NCBI RefSeq assembly: GCF_004136015.1
Contig: NZ_CP024866.1
Coordinates: 574,327-638,326 of the forward strand
Reading direction: 5' to 3'
Origin: Pseudomonas sp. ACM7
Lineage (GTDB): Bacteria > Pseudomonadota > Gammaproteobacteria > Pseudomonadales > Pseudomonadaceae
DNA: 64,000 bases
The notes beneath the pieces are model-generated. The model had not been told where the DNA came from, did no database searches, and saw only the letters and a program-made list of their open reading frames with translations. The translations under genes and the position numbers were made by a program. Of this stretch, positions 62,653 to 64,000 are shown piece after piece. The stretch's first letter is position 1, and each line of letters begins with the position of its first letter.

Positions 62653-63627
62653 TTACGCCGAAAGTGCCAGAGCGATTTCTGGGAAAAGTGGATGCAGCGC
62701 TGCTGCGCCGATGCGCTGGGAAACCCAGTCGTCGGAATAGATGGTTTCGAGGTAGCGCTCACCCATGTCCGGGGAGATCGCCACAACGACATCGTCGGAA
62801 CGAATGTTCGGCGCCCATTGCTGGATACCCGCGAGGACAGTGCCGGTGGAGCCGCCGAAGAGCAGACCGTAGCGTTGCGCCAGCCAGCGGCAGACCTTGA
62901 TCGTCTGTTCCTCGGGAATCGACAGGAAGTCGTGAATACCGGACGGCTCGAATATCTCCGGCAGGCGGCTGGTGCCGAGCCCCGGAATATGGCGCGTACC
63001 CCCCGGTAGACCAAACGTGACCGAGCCGACGGTATCGACGGCGATGACTTTGGTGTGCGGATGATGTTCGGCGAAGTAGTTCTTGCAGCCCATCAGCGTG
63101 CCGGTCGTACCAGCGCCGACAAACAAGTAATCCACGTGTGGAAACTTATGGGCAATGGACCTGGACGTCGCTTGATAGTGGGCGAAGGGGTTGGTCGGAT
63201 TCTTGTATTGATTGAGCCAGATGTAGTCCGGGTTTTGCGCGACCATTTGCTCGATCAAACGAATGCGCGAATTAAGGTAGCCGCCGTTCTCGTCACGCTG
63301 ATCAACCATGATCATCTCGGCACCCAGTGCCTGCATGAGCTTTCTGTTCGGCGCAGAAATATTGGGGTCGATCACACAGACAAACTTGTAACCCTTGGCG
63401 GCGCAGACCATGGCCAGCGCGACCCCCAGATTCCCCGACGAAGATTCGACCAGCCGAGTTTTATGGGTAATCCGGCCCTGGTTTTCCAGATCCGTAACGA
63501 GGGCGTGGGCGGTTTTGAGTTTTATTGATCCGGCAGGATTCAGTCCTTCGATTTTCAGTTGGATCGTTGCGCTGCAAAGATCCCCAATCTGCACATAACT
63601 ATCTTCATTGATAAGTTGCTTGATCAT
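62653..63627 (-). CDS. sbnA: 2,3-Diaminopropionate biosynthesis protein SbnA
   Basis: PLP enzyme of 324 residues of the cysteine-synthase fold that joins O-phosphoserine and glutamate to form N-(1-amino-1-carboxyethyl)-glutamate. From the ATG at 63627 (MIKQLINEDSYVQIGD) it shows the PLP lysine in NPAGSIKLKTAHALV (about 36), VESSSGNLGVALAMV, the phosphate loop GAGTTGTLMG and the late LLFGGSTGTVLAGI. First gene of the six-gene leftward operon. The start is backed by the position of homology rather than a strong ribosome site. Confidence 0.9.
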   Translation of the reverse strand: MIKQLINEDSYVQIGDLCSATIQLKIEGLNPAGSIKLKTAHALVTDLENQGRITHKTRLVESSSGNLGVALAMVCAAKGYKFVCVIDPNISAPNRKLMQALGAEMIMVDQRDENGGYLNSRIRLIEQMVAQNPDYIWLNQYKNPTNPFAHYQATSRSIAHKFPHVDYLFVGAGTTGTLMGCKNYFAEHHPHTKVIAVDTVGSVTFGLPGGTRHIPGLGTSRLPEIFEPSGIHDFLSIPEEQTIKVCRWLAQRYGLLFGGSTGTVLAGIQQWAPNIRSDDVVVAISPDMGERYLETIYSDDWVSQRIGAAALHPLFPEIALALSA

Positions 63628-64000
63628 ACGTCGTCCGTTTCGTCTCTTATGCCGGGCGCACGGGGGCGCCAGCATTCATCCTGGAATGTCTGAAAAGCAG
63701 TAAAAGCAGTTCGCCTGTTGGGTTTGCTTTCAGATTTTTTAGCTGGACAGGAAGTGACCTTGCGGTGGACGCCGATCTATTCAAAAAATCAGGTATTACG
63801 CTCTGCCGACTGTAAGCGTCGAGCGTGTTGCGGGGCGCAAAGTAGAGCCATTCATTGGCTCGCCAAGGCTTGTAGAAATACTGGCGAATTTTCCTACGCG
63901 GGGAGAGATACAGATTTCGGGTTTTTTCCAGTACAGCTGAGGTTGGGGTGTATCCCCCGGTGCAGCCGGGGATACTCGTGTCCATTCCCAAAGGCATCGC
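63628..64000. other. Upstream region of the sbnA operon
   Basis: An open frame (63647-63997 minus) covers most of it, but I see no family resemblance and no ribosome site, so I do not call it a gene. The stretch is AT-richer than the operon around 63720-63800 and should contain the sbnA promoter and the MocR operator. It is cut by the window edge. Confidence 0.4.

Overview
The window reads as a chromosomal segment of a Pseudomonas of the fluorescens group. It is GC-rich with strong third-position G/C bias, which produces long antisense shadow frames. Its spacers carry the REP hairpins typical of that group (GTGGGAGCGGGCTTGCTCGCG, GTAGGAGCTGCCGCAGGCTGCGATC and GTAGCAGCTGGCGAAGCCTGCG types). 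The gene content also fits: a FecIRA iron system, codBA, queD, DUF6124 and DUF3077-like small proteins, and a pirin/LysR pair. All assignments come from reading motifs by eye; no search was run.

Layout. 1-17 kb is ordinary core and semi-core sequence: the end of a chemoreceptor, a PepSY-PepSY-regulator-kinase operon, a patatin, QueD, a GNAT enzyme, a hydrolase, cytosine permease and deaminase, a DapF-like protein with both catalytic cysteines replaced, an MFS transporter, and fecA-fecR-fecI. 17-26.8 kb is AT-richer and foreign-looking. A possible TniQ-like remnant, a LysE exporter and a five-gene cluster (glutamate racemase, KamA-type radical SAM aminomutase, amidase, LuxI/FeeM-like acyltransferase, 2-oxoglutarate oxygenase) end in a transposon terminus with seven helically phased iterons and a truncated helper ATPase.

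27-44.9 kb is one leftward type I secretion locus: TolC, HlyB-like and HlyD-like proteins, then an array of small immunity-like genes and toxin-start remnants, then a 2217-residue secreted protein. That protein has a variable N-terminus, RTX repeats, a subtilase with P domain, more RTX and a C-terminal secretion region. The array repeats the module immunity gene - toxin 5' end - GGGGACAG-type hairpin, and the toxin remnants stop at the hairpins. I read this as a polymorphic toxin system whose swappable part is the N-terminus. It is the most interesting item in the window.

44.6-50.6 kb is a graveyard of deletion scars: a gapN start, an XRE gene fused to a queuosine-precursor transporter fragment, a queC start, a betaine-binding protein end and an emrA-emrB fusion, plus an unrecognised two-gene operon. 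50.5-56 kb is ordinary: AhpD-like, MscS with cNMP domain, YcaC-like, pirin, LysR, thioesterase.

56.3-63.6 kb is a leftward six-gene operon that starts with sbnA-sbnB, the two enzymes for L-2,3-diaminopropionate. It continues with an FAD/NAD(P)-binding enzyme, a GST, a lactate-permease-type transporter and a MocR regulator. This looks like a compact diaminopropionate-derived metabolite cluster.
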